Notes under the pieces: generated by a model
The model's database searches: none
What the model saw: the letters and a program-made list of their open reading frames with translations, nothing else
What the model was told of the DNA's origin: nothing
Part shown: one piece after another, positions 45,275-55,002 of the stretch
How positions within the stretch are numbered: the stretch's first letter is position 1
How the letters are laid out: the number at the start of each line of letters is the position of its first letter
DNA from: an uncultured Hyphomonadaceae bacterium
GTDB lineage: Bacteria > Pseudomonadota > Alphaproteobacteria > Caulobacterales > Maricaulaceae
Reading direction: 5' to 3'
Length of the DNA: 64,000 bases
NCBI GenBank assembly: GCA_913058335.1
Contig: CAJXPX010000007.1
Location: forward strand, 107,971 to 171,970
Program-made: the position numbers and the translations under genes

Positions 45275-47896
45275 ATGAATCTAGTCATTGTCGAGTCACC
45301 GGCTAAAGCCAAGACCATCGAAAAATATTTAGGTAAAGATTACAAGGTATTGGCCAGCTTTGGTCATGTCCGGGACCTGCCTTCCAAAAATGGATCTGTT
45401 GACCCGGACGATGATTTCGCCATGTCTTGGAGTGTCGATACCCAATCAAAAAAACGCATTAAGGATATTGAAAATGCGCTCGATTCGTCTGACAAACTCA
45501 TTCTCGCAACCGACCCAGATAGGGAAGGCGAAGCAATTTCATGGCATTTACTGGAAGTTCTATCAAAGAAAAAAGCCTTTAAAGGCAAGCCCGTTGAGCG
45601 AGTTGTGTTTAACGCTATCACCAAAAAATCTGTTACAGACGCGATTGCGAAGCCGCGTCAGCTTGATATGGAGTTGGTCGAAGCTTACCTGGCCCGCCGC
45701 GCGCTAGATTATCTTGTCGGATTTACGCTCTCTCCTGTGCTTTGGCGTAAACTGCCCGGCGCCCGTTCTGCCGGCCGCGTCCAATCCGTCGCCTTGCGCC
45801 TTATATGTGAACGCGAAACCGAGATCGAAAACTTCGACGCCCGAGAATATTGGACCGTCGAAGGCCAGATTAAATCCGGTTCTGGTCAATTCCCCGCTCG
45901 CCTGGTTGCGCTGAACGGAGAAAAGCTCGAGAAATTTACGCTAGGGAATGAAGAGTTGGCCCTCAAAGCCAAATCCGCGGTCGAGTCAGCATCGCTTCAT
46001 ATTGAAAAAGTCGAAGCCAAGCCGGTCACACGCAACCCCTACCCGCCCTTTACGACTTCGACCTTACAACAAGACGCCTCGCGAAAGCTTGGATTCTCGG
46101 CGACACAAACTATGCAAACCGCGCAACGCCTTTATGAAGGGGTAGATATTGGCGGAGAGACGACGGGTCTCATCACCTATATGCGAACCGACGGGGTCTC
46201 TATGGTTGGCGAAGCGATCAGCGATTGCCGCGCCTCTATTGCCTCCAATTACGGCGACAAATATCTGCCGGGCCAACACCGCGTTTACACCTCTAAAGCC
46301 AAAAATGCGCAAGAGGCCCATGAAGCTATCCGCCCGACCAGCTTTTCCCGCAGACCCGATTCTCTGAATCTCCAAGGCGATATGAAGAAACTCTATGAGC
46401 TGATCTGGAAACGCGCCATGGCGAGCCAAATGGAATCCGCCATTTTGGATCGCACCACTGTGACAATTTCTGACGGCAAAACAGTTGAGCTTCGCGCCAC
46501 AGGTCAGATTGTACGTTTTGATGGATTCCTTAAGGTTTACGGCGAAAGCAAAAAGAAGAAAGTCGATGGTGATGAAGAAGATACAACACTTCCGCCTGTC
46601 AAAGCCGGTGACAAAGCCGATAGTTCTGATATCTCTGCAGATCAGCATTTCACTCAACCGCCGCCGCGCTATTCCGAAGCGTCTTTGGTTAAAAAGATGG
46701 AAGAACTTGGCATTGGACGCCCGTCCACTTACGCCTCTATCCTGAAAGTTTTGCAGGACCGGGGCTATGTGAACCTCGAAAAGCGCCGCTTCTCTCCAGA
46801 TGACAAGGGCCGTTTGCTAACGGCGTTTCTTGAGAACTTCTTCGGGAAATACGTACAATACAATTATACGGCAGACCTTGAAGAGCGTCTTGACCTCGTC
46901 TCGTCTGGTGATTTGGAATATAAAAAACTCCTCGAAGAATTCTGGAAAGAATTTTCTGCCAGTGTCCATGAAACCAAAGACCTACGCATTACCCATGTTC
47001 TTGACGCGCTGAATGATGCACTGCGCCCTCTAGTATTCCCGCCCAAAGAAGACGGATCCGACCCACGCAAATGCCCAAGCTGTGATGATGGTGAACTGTC
47101 CCTCAAACTTGGGAAATTTGGAGCTTTTGTCGGTTGCTCCAACTACCCAGAATGCAAAATGACCCGCCCGTTTGGGCAAGGTGAAGCGGCAGACGCACAA
47201 GCCGAAGACAAAATTCTGGGCGTCCATCCAGAAACTGAAAAAGACGTCGTGCTCAAAACAGGACGTTTTGGTCCTTATGTCGAAATGGAAACCGAGAAAA
47301 AGCCGAAACGCACAAGCCTCCCCAAGACGTGGAGCTATGATGCGATGGACCTTGAAAAAGGACTTAAGCTTATCGACTTGCCGCGTAAAATTGGCTCTCA
47401 TCCGGAAGACGGCAATCAGATCATTGCGGCTCTCGGCCGTTTTGGCCCCTATATCAAGCACAATACAACCTATGTGAACCTTCCCGATATTGATGATATG
47501 TTTGAGGTCGGCCTCAATCGCGCCGTCGATATGATTGCCGATAAAATCGCCAATCCAAGCAAACGCTCCCGCGGTGGCAAGGTCTTGAAAGACCTAGGCA
47601 AACACCCTTCTACGGAAAAACCCGTTCAGGTCATGGAAGGCCGCTACGGACCTTATGTGAAATACGAAAAAATCAACGCCACCATTCCCAAGGGTCAAGA
47701 CCCGCAGGAAGTCACCCTTGAAATGGCGGTCGAGTATATTGCCGCAAAGGAAGCTAAGGGGTCGAAAAAGAAAAAAGCCCCGGCGAAAAAGAAAACCGCC
47801 GCAAAGAAAAAACCTGCCGCGAAGAAAACAGCGGCCAAAAAGCCTGCAGCGAAGAAAAAGCCTGCAGCGAAGAAAAAACCTGCGGCTAAAAAGTAG
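45275..47896 (+). CDS. topA: DNA topoisomerase I
   Basis: TopA relaxes negative supercoils through a transient 5-prime phosphotyrosine. The 873-residue type IA enzyme has the Toprim domain (VESPAKAKTIEKYLG to ATDPDREGEAI) and the active-site Tyr in ITYMRTDGVSM. A Cys4 zinc ribbon (CPSCDDGELSLKLGKFGAFVGCSNYPEC, about residues 600-630) and further topoisomerase C-terminal repeats follow. A lysine/alanine tail of about 45 residues (KKPAAKK units) ends the protein and probably binds DNA non-specifically, as in other alphaproteobacterial TopA. Confidence 0.97.
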   Translation: MNLVIVESPAKAKTIEKYLGKDYKVLASFGHVRDLPSKNGSVDPDDDFAMSWSVDTQSKKRIKDIENALDSSDKLILATDPDREGEAISWHLLEVLSKKKAFKGKPVERVVFNAITKKSVTDAIAKPRQLDMELVEAYLARRALDYLVGFTLSPVLWRKLPGARSAGRVQSVALRLICERETEIENFDAREYWTVEGQIKSGSGQFPARLVALNGEKLEKFTLGNEELALKAKSAVESASLHIEKVEAKPVTRNPYPPFTTSTLQQDASRKLGFSATQTMQTAQRLYEGVDIGGETTGLITYMRTDGVSMVGEAISDCRASIASNYGDKYLPGQHRVYTSKAKNAQEAHEAIRPTSFSRRPDSLNLQGDMKKLYELIWKRAMASQMESAILDRTTVTISDGKTVELRATGQIVRFDGFLKVYGESKKKKVDGDEEDTTLPPVKAGDKADSSDISADQHFTQPPPRYSEASLVKKMEELGIGRPSTYASILKVLQDRGYVNLEKRRFSPDDKGRLLTAFLENFFGKYVQYNYTADLEERLDLVSSGDLEYKKLLEEFWKEFSASVHETKDLRITHVLDALNDALRPLVFPPKEDGSDPRKCPSCDDGELSLKLGKFGAFVGCSNYPECKMTRPFGQGEAADAQAEDKILGVHPETEKDVVLKTGRFGPYVEMETEKKPKRTSLPKTWSYDAMDLEKGLKLIDLPRKIGSHPEDGNQIIAALGRFGPYIKHNTTYVNLPDIDDMFEVGLNRAVDMIADKIANPSKRSRGGKVLKDLGKHPSTEKPVQVMEGRYGPYVKYEKINATIPKGQDPQEVTLEMAVEYIAAKEAKGSKKKKAPAKKKTAAKKKPAAKKTAAKKPAAKKKPAAKKKPAAKK
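47838..47893 (+). repeat. 18-base tandem repeats in topA 3-prime end
   Basis: About three copies of an 18-base unit (GCGAAGAAAAAGCCTGCA with variants) encode the AKKKPA repeats of the TopA tail. Copies two and three are nearly identical, which shows recent slippage. Confidence 0.7.
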
Positions 47897-48425
47897 CTCT
47901 TTTGCTTTTTTCTACCTCGCTGACCCGTTGAGAAGCGGGTATTTGGTCTGCGCTATGTCACTGCATTGCGCAGTCTTAAAGTTAGAGGTTCTGAATTCAA
48001 TCGCATTCACAAGCTATTTTTAGTCCTTTTACGGATAACTTAATCTCGTCATTGTCCTTTAGGGACGAAGAGCGAGGACAATATAAGCGGAATTTAGGGT
48101 TTACAACTCCACCCGCACTTTCATTTCCTGCGCTATAGCCTGACTCGTTCTTTTGTTTATGGGCAAGTGAGACGTCATCACTGGTTCTGGGGACGGCGCG
48201 GGTGAGCATCTGCCTATTGAGGTGGGCGGATTGTGCCGGGCTTATTGGAATGAGTTGGCCTGTCGTACCGCGCAGTTTCGAGCTGAGATAAACCCGGCGA
48301 GCGCGACTGGACGCTGCGTTCGGATAGTCAAGGCCGCTCCAATACACCTACCTCAAATTAGTCGCCTCTCCCACACTGTAACTCCCGCAATGACATTGTA
48401 AGATTGCCCTGCTAAGTCGGTACCG
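47897..48425. other. 529-base intergenic region between topA and rnr
   Basis: No gene is recognised. A short ACCCG/CGGGT hairpin at 47923-47940 may end the topA transcript but lacks a T tract. An inverted repeat ATTGTCC/GGACAAT flanks about 18 bases near 48050-48082. A minus-strand open frame (47997-48347) begins with GTG and has an unconvincing composition. A structured RNA is possible. I could not match it to tmRNA, SRP RNA or 6S RNA by their conserved blocks. Confidence 0.4.
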
Positions 48426-50654
48426 ATGACATTATCCAAAAAATCTATTCTATCTGCCGTCAGCGCTGAGCCTGATCGTTACGATAACAAAGCTCTTGCC
48501 CGCCACCTCGGCGTCAAAGGCGAAGACCGCCGCACTCTCCGCGCTCATTTACGTGAATTGGAAGACGATGGTTTGATCGTAAAATCCTCCAAAAAAACCT
48601 ATCGGGAGGCCGACGCCCTGCCCGGTGTTATGGTGATCCGGATTACAAAAATCGATGAACATGGCGATCTGATCGGGGCACCGGAAAGTTTTAAAGGTGA
48701 AGGGCAACCGCCCCAAATTCTTGTGCGCGAAGGCCCAACCGCTAAAAAATCCAAGGGCGATAAAGGTGTGGAAATGGCTGTCGGGGGCCGCGCGCTTTGC
48801 CGTATCAAAAAACGCAATGACGGCACGATTACAGCGCAGGTCATGAAAAAACTCGGCGATGGCCCCTCTGAGCATCTTGGTGTCTTATACCAAGGCGGAC
48901 GCGGTTGGCGTATCAAGCCCGTTAGCAAAAAAACTCGCGACGAATATAAACCCAATAATGTGCCCAAAGATGCCGAAAACAACGATCTTGTCTTCTTCCG
49001 CTCTAGCCGGAAAAATAAAGGCGATCTCCAGCTGGCCGATATCGTCAAAACCGTTGGGTCAGCCGACGGCGCCAAAGCCGCGTCTTTGATTTCGCTTTAT
49101 GAAAACGACATTCCGATGGGTTTCAGTGACGAAGTTATTGATGAAGCCAAGTCCCTAAAACTGCCGAAGCTCTCTGGAGCACGTGAGGATCTAAGACATC
49201 TCGCGCTCATCACGATTGATCCCGTTGATGCCAAAGACTTTGACGACGCGGTTCTCGCCCATCCAGATGAGAATCCGAAAAACAAAGGCGGTTGGGTCAT
49301 TTGGGTAGCAATTGCCGATGTCGCGGCATTTGTGACGCCCGGATCAGCCTTGGACGAGGCCGCGCGGGAAAAGGGAAATTCGGTTTACTTACCCGATAGA
49401 GTGGAGCCCATGCTGCCGCATGAGCTCTCCTCTGACCTCTGCTCCCTTCGCCCCCATGAAGATCGAGCCTGTATGGCCGTCCGCATTGTATTTGATAAAA
49501 AAGGTCACAAGCAAAGCCATAAATTCCATCGCGGTTTAATGCGCTCTCATGCTCGGCTAACCTACGCCGAAGCGCAGGACGGTTTTATGGGCTCACCCGG
49601 CATAGCCGCAGAGCCTGTTCTCGATATTTTACAAAACCTCTACGCGGCTTACGGCGTGCTGAAACAATCTCGCGCCGAAAGAGAGCCTTTGGCGATTGAG
49701 CTGCCGGAGCGTCGAGTGCACGTCAATGAGGCCGGTGATGTAACCGCCATCACGCTACGTGAGCGGTTTGACGCGCATAAGCTCATCGAAGAATTTATGG
49801 TGCAGGCCAATGTTGCCGCCGCCGAAGCTCTGGCACAGAAAAATATCCAGACGATTATCCGGCTGCATGAAGAGCCAGGCCGAGACAAATTGCAAGGATT
49901 GGTAGACTTCCTGCCCGCTCTGGATCTGAAATTTACTTTGTCGGATCGGGTTACACCAAAACGCTTTAACCGCCTGCTCCAGCAAGCGGGAGAAAAAGAC
50001 CTGTCGGAGACTGTCAGCATGGCGGTTCTCCGATCTCAATCCCAGGCTATATATACACCTGACGGATCAGGGCATTTTGGACTAAATCTGGATCACTATG
50101 CGCATTTCACCTCTCCTATCCGGCGTTATGCCGACCTTATTGTGCACCGCGCCTTAATTAAAACTTTCAAACTCGGTGAGGACGGTACGACGGCCACGGA
50201 AAACTCCCGCCTAAAAGAAATTGCCGAGCATATTTCAACAACAGAAAGACGGGCTATGGTGGCCGAGCGCGACGCGACCGACCGCTATGTCGCCGCCTAT
50301 TTGGAGAAACAGCTCGACGCCGAATTTGATGCCCGCATTACCGGCGTGACGAAATTTGGACTCTTTATCACGTTGGACGAAACCGGGGCGGACGGGCTTA
50401 TTCCCGCGCGTAGTCTGGGGCAGGAGTATTTTGCTTTTGAAGAAAAGAAAAAAGCGCTAACGGGCGTAAATAGCGGAAAAACCTATCGTTTCGGACGCCA
50501 AGTGCGGGTCCAACTCAAGGAAGCTACCCCCGTGACAGGCGGCCTGATTTTTGAGATGATTTCCAAACCGGAAGATGGGAAACCGCCAAAAGGCAACCCC
50601 CGCAGTAAGGGGAAAGGGTCTCGTGGAAAGCGTCATAAGAGAAAGCGAAATTGA
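48426..50654 (+). CDS. rnr: Ribonuclease R
   Basis: RNase R is a processive 3-prime to 5-prime exonuclease that degrades structured RNA. The 742-residue protein has an N-terminal winged helix (about 1-60), cold-shock-type domains, the RNB catalytic domain with IDPVDAKDFDDAV and HYAHFTSPIRRYADL, and a C-terminal S1 domain (about 640-715). A basic tail rich in Lys and Arg (KGKGSRGKRHKRKRN) ends it. The NUDIX gene follows after nine bases. Confidence 0.96.
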   Translation: MTLSKKSILSAVSAEPDRYDNKALARHLGVKGEDRRTLRAHLRELEDDGLIVKSSKKTYREADALPGVMVIRITKIDEHGDLIGAPESFKGEGQPPQILVREGPTAKKSKGDKGVEMAVGGRALCRIKKRNDGTITAQVMKKLGDGPSEHLGVLYQGGRGWRIKPVSKKTRDEYKPNNVPKDAENNDLVFFRSSRKNKGDLQLADIVKTVGSADGAKAASLISLYENDIPMGFSDEVIDEAKSLKLPKLSGAREDLRHLALITIDPVDAKDFDDAVLAHPDENPKNKGGWVIWVAIADVAAFVTPGSALDEAAREKGNSVYLPDRVEPMLPHELSSDLCSLRPHEDRACMAVRIVFDKKGHKQSHKFHRGLMRSHARLTYAEAQDGFMGSPGIAAEPVLDILQNLYAAYGVLKQSRAEREPLAIELPERRVHVNEAGDVTAITLRERFDAHKLIEEFMVQANVAAAEALAQKNIQTIIRLHEEPGRDKLQGLVDFLPALDLKFTLSDRVTPKRFNRLLQQAGEKDLSETVSMAVLRSQSQAIYTPDGSGHFGLNLDHYAHFTSPIRRYADLIVHRALIKTFKLGEDGTTATENSRLKEIAEHISTTERRAMVAERDATDRYVAAYLEKQLDAEFDARITGVTKFGLFITLDETGADGLIPARSLGQEYFAFEEKKKALTGVNSGKTYRFGRQVRVQLKEATPVTGGLIFEMISKPEDGKPPKGNPRSKGKGSRGKRHKRKRN

Positions 50655-50663
50655 GCCTTCGAA

Positions 50664-51425
50664 ATGAGTGAAAAGGAAAATTTAAACTTTAGGATAGGCA
50701 AAGTCAGCCTGACAAAAGGCGAAGTGGATAAGCGCGCGCAGTTGAAACGCGCGCCCCGTCCGCGCATCGCGTCAACTATTGTTTTGACCTGCGGGGACCC
50801 AAAAAATCCAAAAATTCTCATGGGGCAACGCTCGAAGAAACATGATTTCATGCCCAGTGTCTATGTTTTCCCGGGGGGACGCGTTGACAGAGCCGACAGC
50901 TACGCAAAATTTTACGGTGCTCTCAGCGCCAGAACAGAGCGCATATTGGAAGCCGCATATAGTCCCCGAAAATCCAGAGCTATCGTGTTGGCCTCCATCC
51001 GTGAGACGTGGGAAGAAACGCGGCTTCTACTGGGTAAATCCGTAAAAGAGTCTGACCGTAACTTAAATCACGCCAGCTATGACGCTTTCCGCGAGGCAAA
51101 TTTGCGACCGGATATATCCGGGATTGAAGTTTTTGGACGCGCAATAACACCCCCTCACCGCCATAAACGATTCGACGCTTGGTTTTTTCACAAGCATTTA
51201 GAGAGAAATTCTCTGCCAAAAATAGGAGACAGCGCCGAACTGCTCAATGTGGGCTGGTTCACATTTGACGAAATAAAAGAGCTTGAGTTGCAGCGCGCCA
51301 CCAAAATGATGCTACGTATATTGAAGGATTATTTAAAAGCTGAGCGCCCCCCGAATACGATTTTTCTATCAAAAGCCATAAAAGGCCAAATGGAGGCCAC
51401 TAGGTTCCCTGATTTTGAAGAATAG
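50664..51425 (+). CDS. NUDIX hydrolase
   Basis: The 253-residue protein resembles the NUDT7/8/19-like NUDIX group, which cleaves CoA or other nucleoside diphosphate derivatives. VYVFPGGRVDRAD precedes the NUDIX helix ASIRETWEETRLLLG, with an insert of about 35 residues between them. The helix keeps RE and EE, but the usual Gly two residues after the last Glu is Arg. The C-terminal segment WFTFDEIKELEL is typical of the family. It is likely co-transcribed with rnr. The substrate is not clear. Confidence 0.85.
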   Translation: MSEKENLNFRIGKVSLTKGEVDKRAQLKRAPRPRIASTIVLTCGDPKNPKILMGQRSKKHDFMPSVYVFPGGRVDRADSYAKFYGALSARTERILEAAYSPRKSRAIVLASIRETWEETRLLLGKSVKESDRNLNHASYDAFREANLRPDISGIEVFGRAITPPHRHKRFDAWFFHKHLERNSLPKIGDSAELLNVGWFTFDEIKELELQRATKMMLRILKDYLKAERPPNTIFLSKAIKGQMEATRFPDFEE

Positions 51426-51505
51426 TCTGCAATCGCGCGGTTGACATAGCGTCGAATCCGACCTAATTCCCGCGCTTCGAATTTAAGAAGAAAGGCGCTT
51501 GCGTC

Positions 51506-51673
51506 ATGGCGAAGCCAACAACCATTAAAATCCGTTTGAACTCGACCGCGGGTACCGGCTATTTCTATGTCACGAAGAAGAATTCTCGGACAATGACTGA
51601 AAAAATGGTCAAAAAGAAATATGATCCCGTCGCGCGCAAGCACGTTGAGTTCAAAGAGGGCAAGATTAAGTAA
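51506..51673 (+). CDS. rpmG: 50S ribosomal protein L33
   Basis: The 55-residue frame starts at 51506, after an AAGAAGAAAGG purine stretch. It is L33 by its sequence: [34 protein letters not shown] and [20 protein letters not shown]. It lacks the Cys pairs of zinc-binding L33, so it is the zinc-free form common in alphaproteobacteria. A terminator lies 25 bases past the stop. Confidence 0.97.
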   Translation: MAKPTTIKIRLNSTAGTGYFYVTKKNSRTMTEKMVKKKYDPVARKHVEFKEGKIK

Positions 51674-51698
51674 TCCTGTCAAAATATTGAGTTTCAAG

Positions 51699-51723
51699 AC
51701 CGCCTTTCGGGGCGGTTTTTTTA
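51699..51723 (+). terminator. Terminator of rpmG
   Basis: A six-base-pair ACCGCC/GGCGGT stem with a TTTCGG loop is followed by a run of seven T. It abuts the end of the convergent pleD gene. Confidence 0.9.
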
Positions 51724-53082
51724 TGCAGCTTTCTTCTGGGTCGCCCCTAAGACCTGATTTCGGCCCGCTTGTTTGGCTTTATATAGCGCAGCATCAGCAC
51801 GTCTGAAAACATCTCTCAGCTGCTCGCCTTTTTCAACTTCTGCAACTCCAGCACTGGTCGTAATATGCAAAGCCTGGCCGTCGACATATATGGGCGTACC
51901 GGCTATCAGATCCCGAACACGGTCTGCAGCTATCAAAGCATCGGCTTGATTCGTGGAGGGCATCGCAATCATAAATTCCTCGCCGCCATATCGGCTGACG
52001 ATATCTATGGCCCGCATATTTGTAACGAGTCGAGCGGCCACTTCTTTTAAGATTTGATCTCCCATATCATGGCCGAGAATATCGTTGACCCGTTTAAAAT
52101 GATCAATATCAAACACCATAATGGAGAAAGCCTCCCCGTGCGTATCCAAAGCGTCAAGTAAAGGATGTATAGCCCGATCAAAAAAACGGCGATTCCCTAG
52201 ACCGGTTAAGGGGTCCGAAACGACCATTTCCAAATTTTCATTGAAATTTTCTCGGAGACTGTCGGCATAAAATTTACGGCGCATGCTTGTATTGACGCGC
52301 GCCAGCATTTCCTGCTTGTCTATAGGGCGCATCAAGGTGTCATTTACGCCAATATCATAGGCTCTAATCAGACGGGCTTCATCTTCCGGGTCGCCTATTG
52401 CCAATATTGGCGTGTCCTGATTTTCTTCGTTAAACCTCAAACTGGCGCAGACGCGTAGCCCATCGAACTTTTTGGAGACCAAACTGACAATGACCATATC
52501 AATGCCAGCCTTTGCCCGTCGAAGGGCGGTGACAGGGTCGGTTTCGGTTACCACATTATGCAAAGCCTTAAGTGGCTCTACAACTCGCTGAGCCCGCAAC
52601 TCACTATCTTCAACTAAAAGAATATTTCCAGACTGACGGTTAATCGTATCCAGCATAGATCGGGAGTTTTGGATTGTCTGGCCCGTGTGATTTAGCAGCT
52701 GATCCGTTACCATTTTCAGGCGAAGCAAAGATCTTACCCGGGCCATTAGATTGAAATCATCTATGGGTTTGGTGATAAAATCGTCCGCACCGGCTTCTAG
52801 CCCCGCAATCCTGTCTTTCGTCTCTTCCAAGGCAGTCACCATAATAATTGGGACATGCCATGTTTTCGGATTTTGTTTGATGCGCCGACAAGCTTCAAAC
52901 CCTCCCATTCCTGGCATCATTGCATCCATCAAGATGAGGTCCAGTGGTTCTGTCGACGCAATTTTGATTGCGTCCTCACCACTGCGGGCTGTTACCACAC
53001 CATAATACTCCGCCTCGAGTTTCACTTCGAGAAGATTCAGGTTAGGAGCCAGGTCATCGACAACGAGAATACGCGCAGCCAC
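51721..53082 (-). CDS. pleD: PleD-type diguanylate cyclase response regulator
   Basis: PleD makes cyclic di-GMP upon phosphorylation and drives the swarmer-to-stalked transition. The 453-residue protein has REC1 (about 3-120; phospho-Asp in DLILMDAMMPGMGG), a degenerate REC2 (about 150-270; the acceptor position reads VIVSLVS, with no Asp) and a GGDEF domain (about 290-450) with the active YGGEEF. RAID, five residues before GGEEF, is the RxxD inhibitory I-site for c-di-GMP feedback. The domain plan is that of Caulobacter PleD. It follows divK by 15 bases. Confidence 0.95.
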   Translation of the reverse strand: MAARILVVDDLAPNLNLLEVKLEAEYYGVVTARSGEDAIKIASTEPLDLILMDAMMPGMGGFEACRRIKQNPKTWHVPIIMVTALEETKDRIAGLEAGADDFITKPIDDFNLMARVRSLLRLKMVTDQLLNHTGQTIQNSRSMLDTINRQSGNILLVEDSELRAQRVVEPLKALHNVVTETDPVTALRRAKAGIDMVIVSLVSKKFDGLRVCASLRFNEENQDTPILAIGDPEDEARLIRAYDIGVNDTLMRPIDKQEMLARVNTSMRRKFYADSLRENFNENLEMVVSDPLTGLGNRRFFDRAIHPLLDALDTHGEAFSIMVFDIDHFKRVNDILGHDMGDQILKEVAARLVTNMRAIDIVSRYGGEEFMIAMPSTNQADALIAADRVRDLIAGTPIYVDGQALHITTSAGVAEVEKGEQLRDVFRRADAALYKAKQAGRNQVLGATQKKAA

Positions 53083-53097
53083 TGCAATTCCCCCTGA

Positions 53098-53469
53098 CTA
53101 AGCCGGTTCTACAAATTTTCGTATGGTCGCAAGAAAAGATGAAACGGTAATCGGCTTGGCGATATAGGCTTCACACCCCCCATCACGAATACGTTTCTCA
53201 TCCCCCTTCATAGCAAAGGCCGTCACAGCTATTACAGGTATATCGGACAAGGTTTTATCATCCTTAATCCATTTTGTGACTTCCAGCCCAGAGACCTCTG
53301 GCAATTGAATGTCCATCAAAATAAGGTCCGGCTTAAAGGATTTGGCCATAGAAATAGCCTTTAATCCTTCCCGCGTTTGCTTGGTTTCATAACCATGCGC
53401 ATCAAGCAGGTCTGCGAAGAGCTTCATGTTAAGCTCGTTATCTTCAACAATGAGGACTTTTTTTGGCAT
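53098..53469 (-). CDS. divK: Single-domain response regulator DivK
   Basis: DivK is a receiver that moves to the pole and, through DivL and CckA, controls CtrA activity. The start at 53469 gives 123 residues starting [17 protein letters not shown]; a longer frame adds a non-conserved leader. The acidic pair is in VEDNE, the phospho-Asp in [13 protein letters not shown], then [10 protein letters not shown] and KPITV. The divK-pleD order is that of Caulobacter. Confidence 0.94.
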   Translation of the reverse strand: MPKKVLIVEDNELNMKLFADLLDAHGYETKQTREGLKAISMAKSFKPDLILMDIQLPEVSGLEVTKWIKDDKTLSDIPVIAVTAFAMKGDEKRIRDGGCEAYIAKPITVSSFLATIRKFVEPA

Positions 53470-53617
53470 GATTTTCAGCATTGTTCCCAATTCACCAACA
53501 GCGCAAACTTTATGTCTGCTTTTCTCTATTTGATAGCTCTTATATGGCAGACTATCCTTAATTAAGCGTATGTCAGAGCTTAGGAGTGGATTAACCATGA
53601 CCTCTCTGATACAAAGA

Positions 53618-53632
53618 GAACATAAATAGAAC
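53618..53632. promoter_or_regulatory. LexA box upstream of dinB
   Basis: GAAC-ATAAATA-GAAC is the reverse-complement form of GTTC-N7-GTTC, an exact alphaproteobacterial SOS box, 20 bases upstream of the dinB start codon. Confidence 0.82.
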
Positions 53633-53652
53633 ATTCTAAGGATTCGTAAAGA

Positions 53653-55002
53653 ATGTCAGTTCAGAATAACCCATTAGAGCTCATTTCACTCTGCCGCGAG
53701 TGTGGAAGTGAATTTGCGGGAACTTTATCCAAGTGCCGAAATTGCGGCGGGTCACGCTTATTAAGTCATCCTGAACTTGGTGACCTGTCCATTGCCCATG
53801 TGGATTGCGACGCATTTTATTGTTCTGTCGAAAAAAGGGATAATCCTGACTTAGCAGATCGACCTGTAATCGTGGGAGGCGGCCAGAGGGGGGTCGTCTC
53901 CGCCGCTTGCTACCATGCACGAATTTACGGCGTTCGGTCCGCCATGCCCATGTTCAAAGCCCTAAAGCTTTGCCCGGACGCCGTAGTGGTGCGAGGCAGT
54001 ATGGATAAATATGCGTATGAGGGCAGAAAAATCCGAGAGATGATGCGTAATTTAACTCCCATCGTTGAACCACTCTCGATTGACGAAGCTTTTTTAGATT
54101 TGAGCGGCACACAACGCCTACACGGTCTCTCACCGGCGCAAAGCCTCGTCCATTTGCAAAATCGTATCTATAAAGACGTCGGCGTTACCGTCTCGGTGGG
54201 CTTATCCTATAATAAATTTCTGGCCAAAACCTCATCTGATTTAGATAAACCGCATGGATTTGCCGTTTTGGGGAGGCAAGATGCTATGGAATTTCTCGCA
54301 GATAAACCTGTCAGTTTTATATTTGGTATTGGGCCGTCTTTTGCCAGTAAATTAGAGAGAAGCGGTTTGAGAACAATCGCTGATATACGCAAGCTTTCGG
54401 ATAAGGAAATGGCAAAACGCTACGGCGATCATGGTTTGCGTTTGGCGAAATTAGCAAGAGCCGAGGACTATAGGAAAGTCCAAACTCACTCTGAAAGAAA
54501 ATCCGTTTCCGCAGAAACCACTTTTAATACAGATATCAAGGATATTGAAGAGTTGAAGGATAAGCTTTGGCAAGTTTGTCTGAAAACGGCCGATCGGTCG
54601 AAAGCCAAAAATCTTGCAGGACAGGTTGTCACGATAAAGCTAAAAACAGCAAATTTTAAGTCTATCACTCGGAGACGGACCCTGTCTCAACCTGTGCAAC
54701 TGGCAGATGCAATTTTCAGGGCTCTTGTGCCTCTTCTGGAGTCCGAAGCAAATGGAACGTCTTTTCGATTAATCGGAGCAGGTATTTCCGCTCTCTCTGC
54801 TCCTGTCGGTGACTTTGCTGACCTTCTGGACCCTCAGGCGGCTAAAAGAGGTTTGGCTGAACGGGCAAGCGATAAAGCACGGGAAAAATTCGGCTCAAAC
54901 GCCATTGTCACAGGGCGAGGATTCCGATTAAGCCAAACGCGAAAACATGAAGGGTCTACTGCTGAAAGCTTACCTGAAAAAATTCAGGTTGAGGATGATT
55001 AA
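53653..55002 (+). CDS. dinB: DNA polymerase IV with N-terminal zinc-ribbon-like extension
   Basis: DinB is a Y-family translesion polymerase. The 449-residue protein starts with a Cys4 segment ([20 protein letters not shown], about 14-33), which precedes the polymerase. The catalytic motifs are [32 protein letters not shown] and the [10 protein letters not shown] acidic pair. The little-finger domain follows (about 300-410). No canonical C-terminal beta-clamp peptide is obvious. A LexA box lies upstream and the gene converges with a YdjM-like gene by a four-base overlap. Confidence 0.94.
   Translation: MSVQNNPLELISLCRECGSEFAGTLSKCRNCGGSRLLSHPELGDLSIAHVDCDAFYCSVEKRDNPDLADRPVIVGGGQRGVVSAACYHARIYGVRSAMPMFKALKLCPDAVVVRGSMDKYAYEGRKIREMMRNLTPIVEPLSIDEAFLDLSGTQRLHGLSPAQSLVHLQNRIYKDVGVTVSVGLSYNKFLAKTSSDLDKPHGFAVLGRQDAMEFLADKPVSFIFGIGPSFASKLERSGLRTIADIRKLSDKEMAKRYGDHGLRLAKLARAEDYRKVQTHSERKSVSAETTFNTDIKDIEELKDKLWQVCLKTADRSKAKNLAGQVVTIKLKTANFKSITRRRTLSQPVQLADAIFRALVPLLESEANGTSFRLIGAGISALSAPVGDFADLLDPQAAKRGLAERASDKAREKFGSNAIVTGRGFRLSQTRKHEGSTAESLPEKIQVEDD

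Noticed and set aside
47997..48347. Minus-strand open frame of 116 codons between topA and rnr
   Set aside because: GTG start with weak ribosome site, Ser/Arg-rich composition and no motif I recognise; kept only as part of the unexplained gap.
47897..48425. tmRNA, SRP RNA or 6S RNA in the topA-rnr gap
   Set aside because: I looked for the alphaproteobacterial tag peptide, the SRP GGAAG-AGCAG core and a 6S-type bubble and found none.
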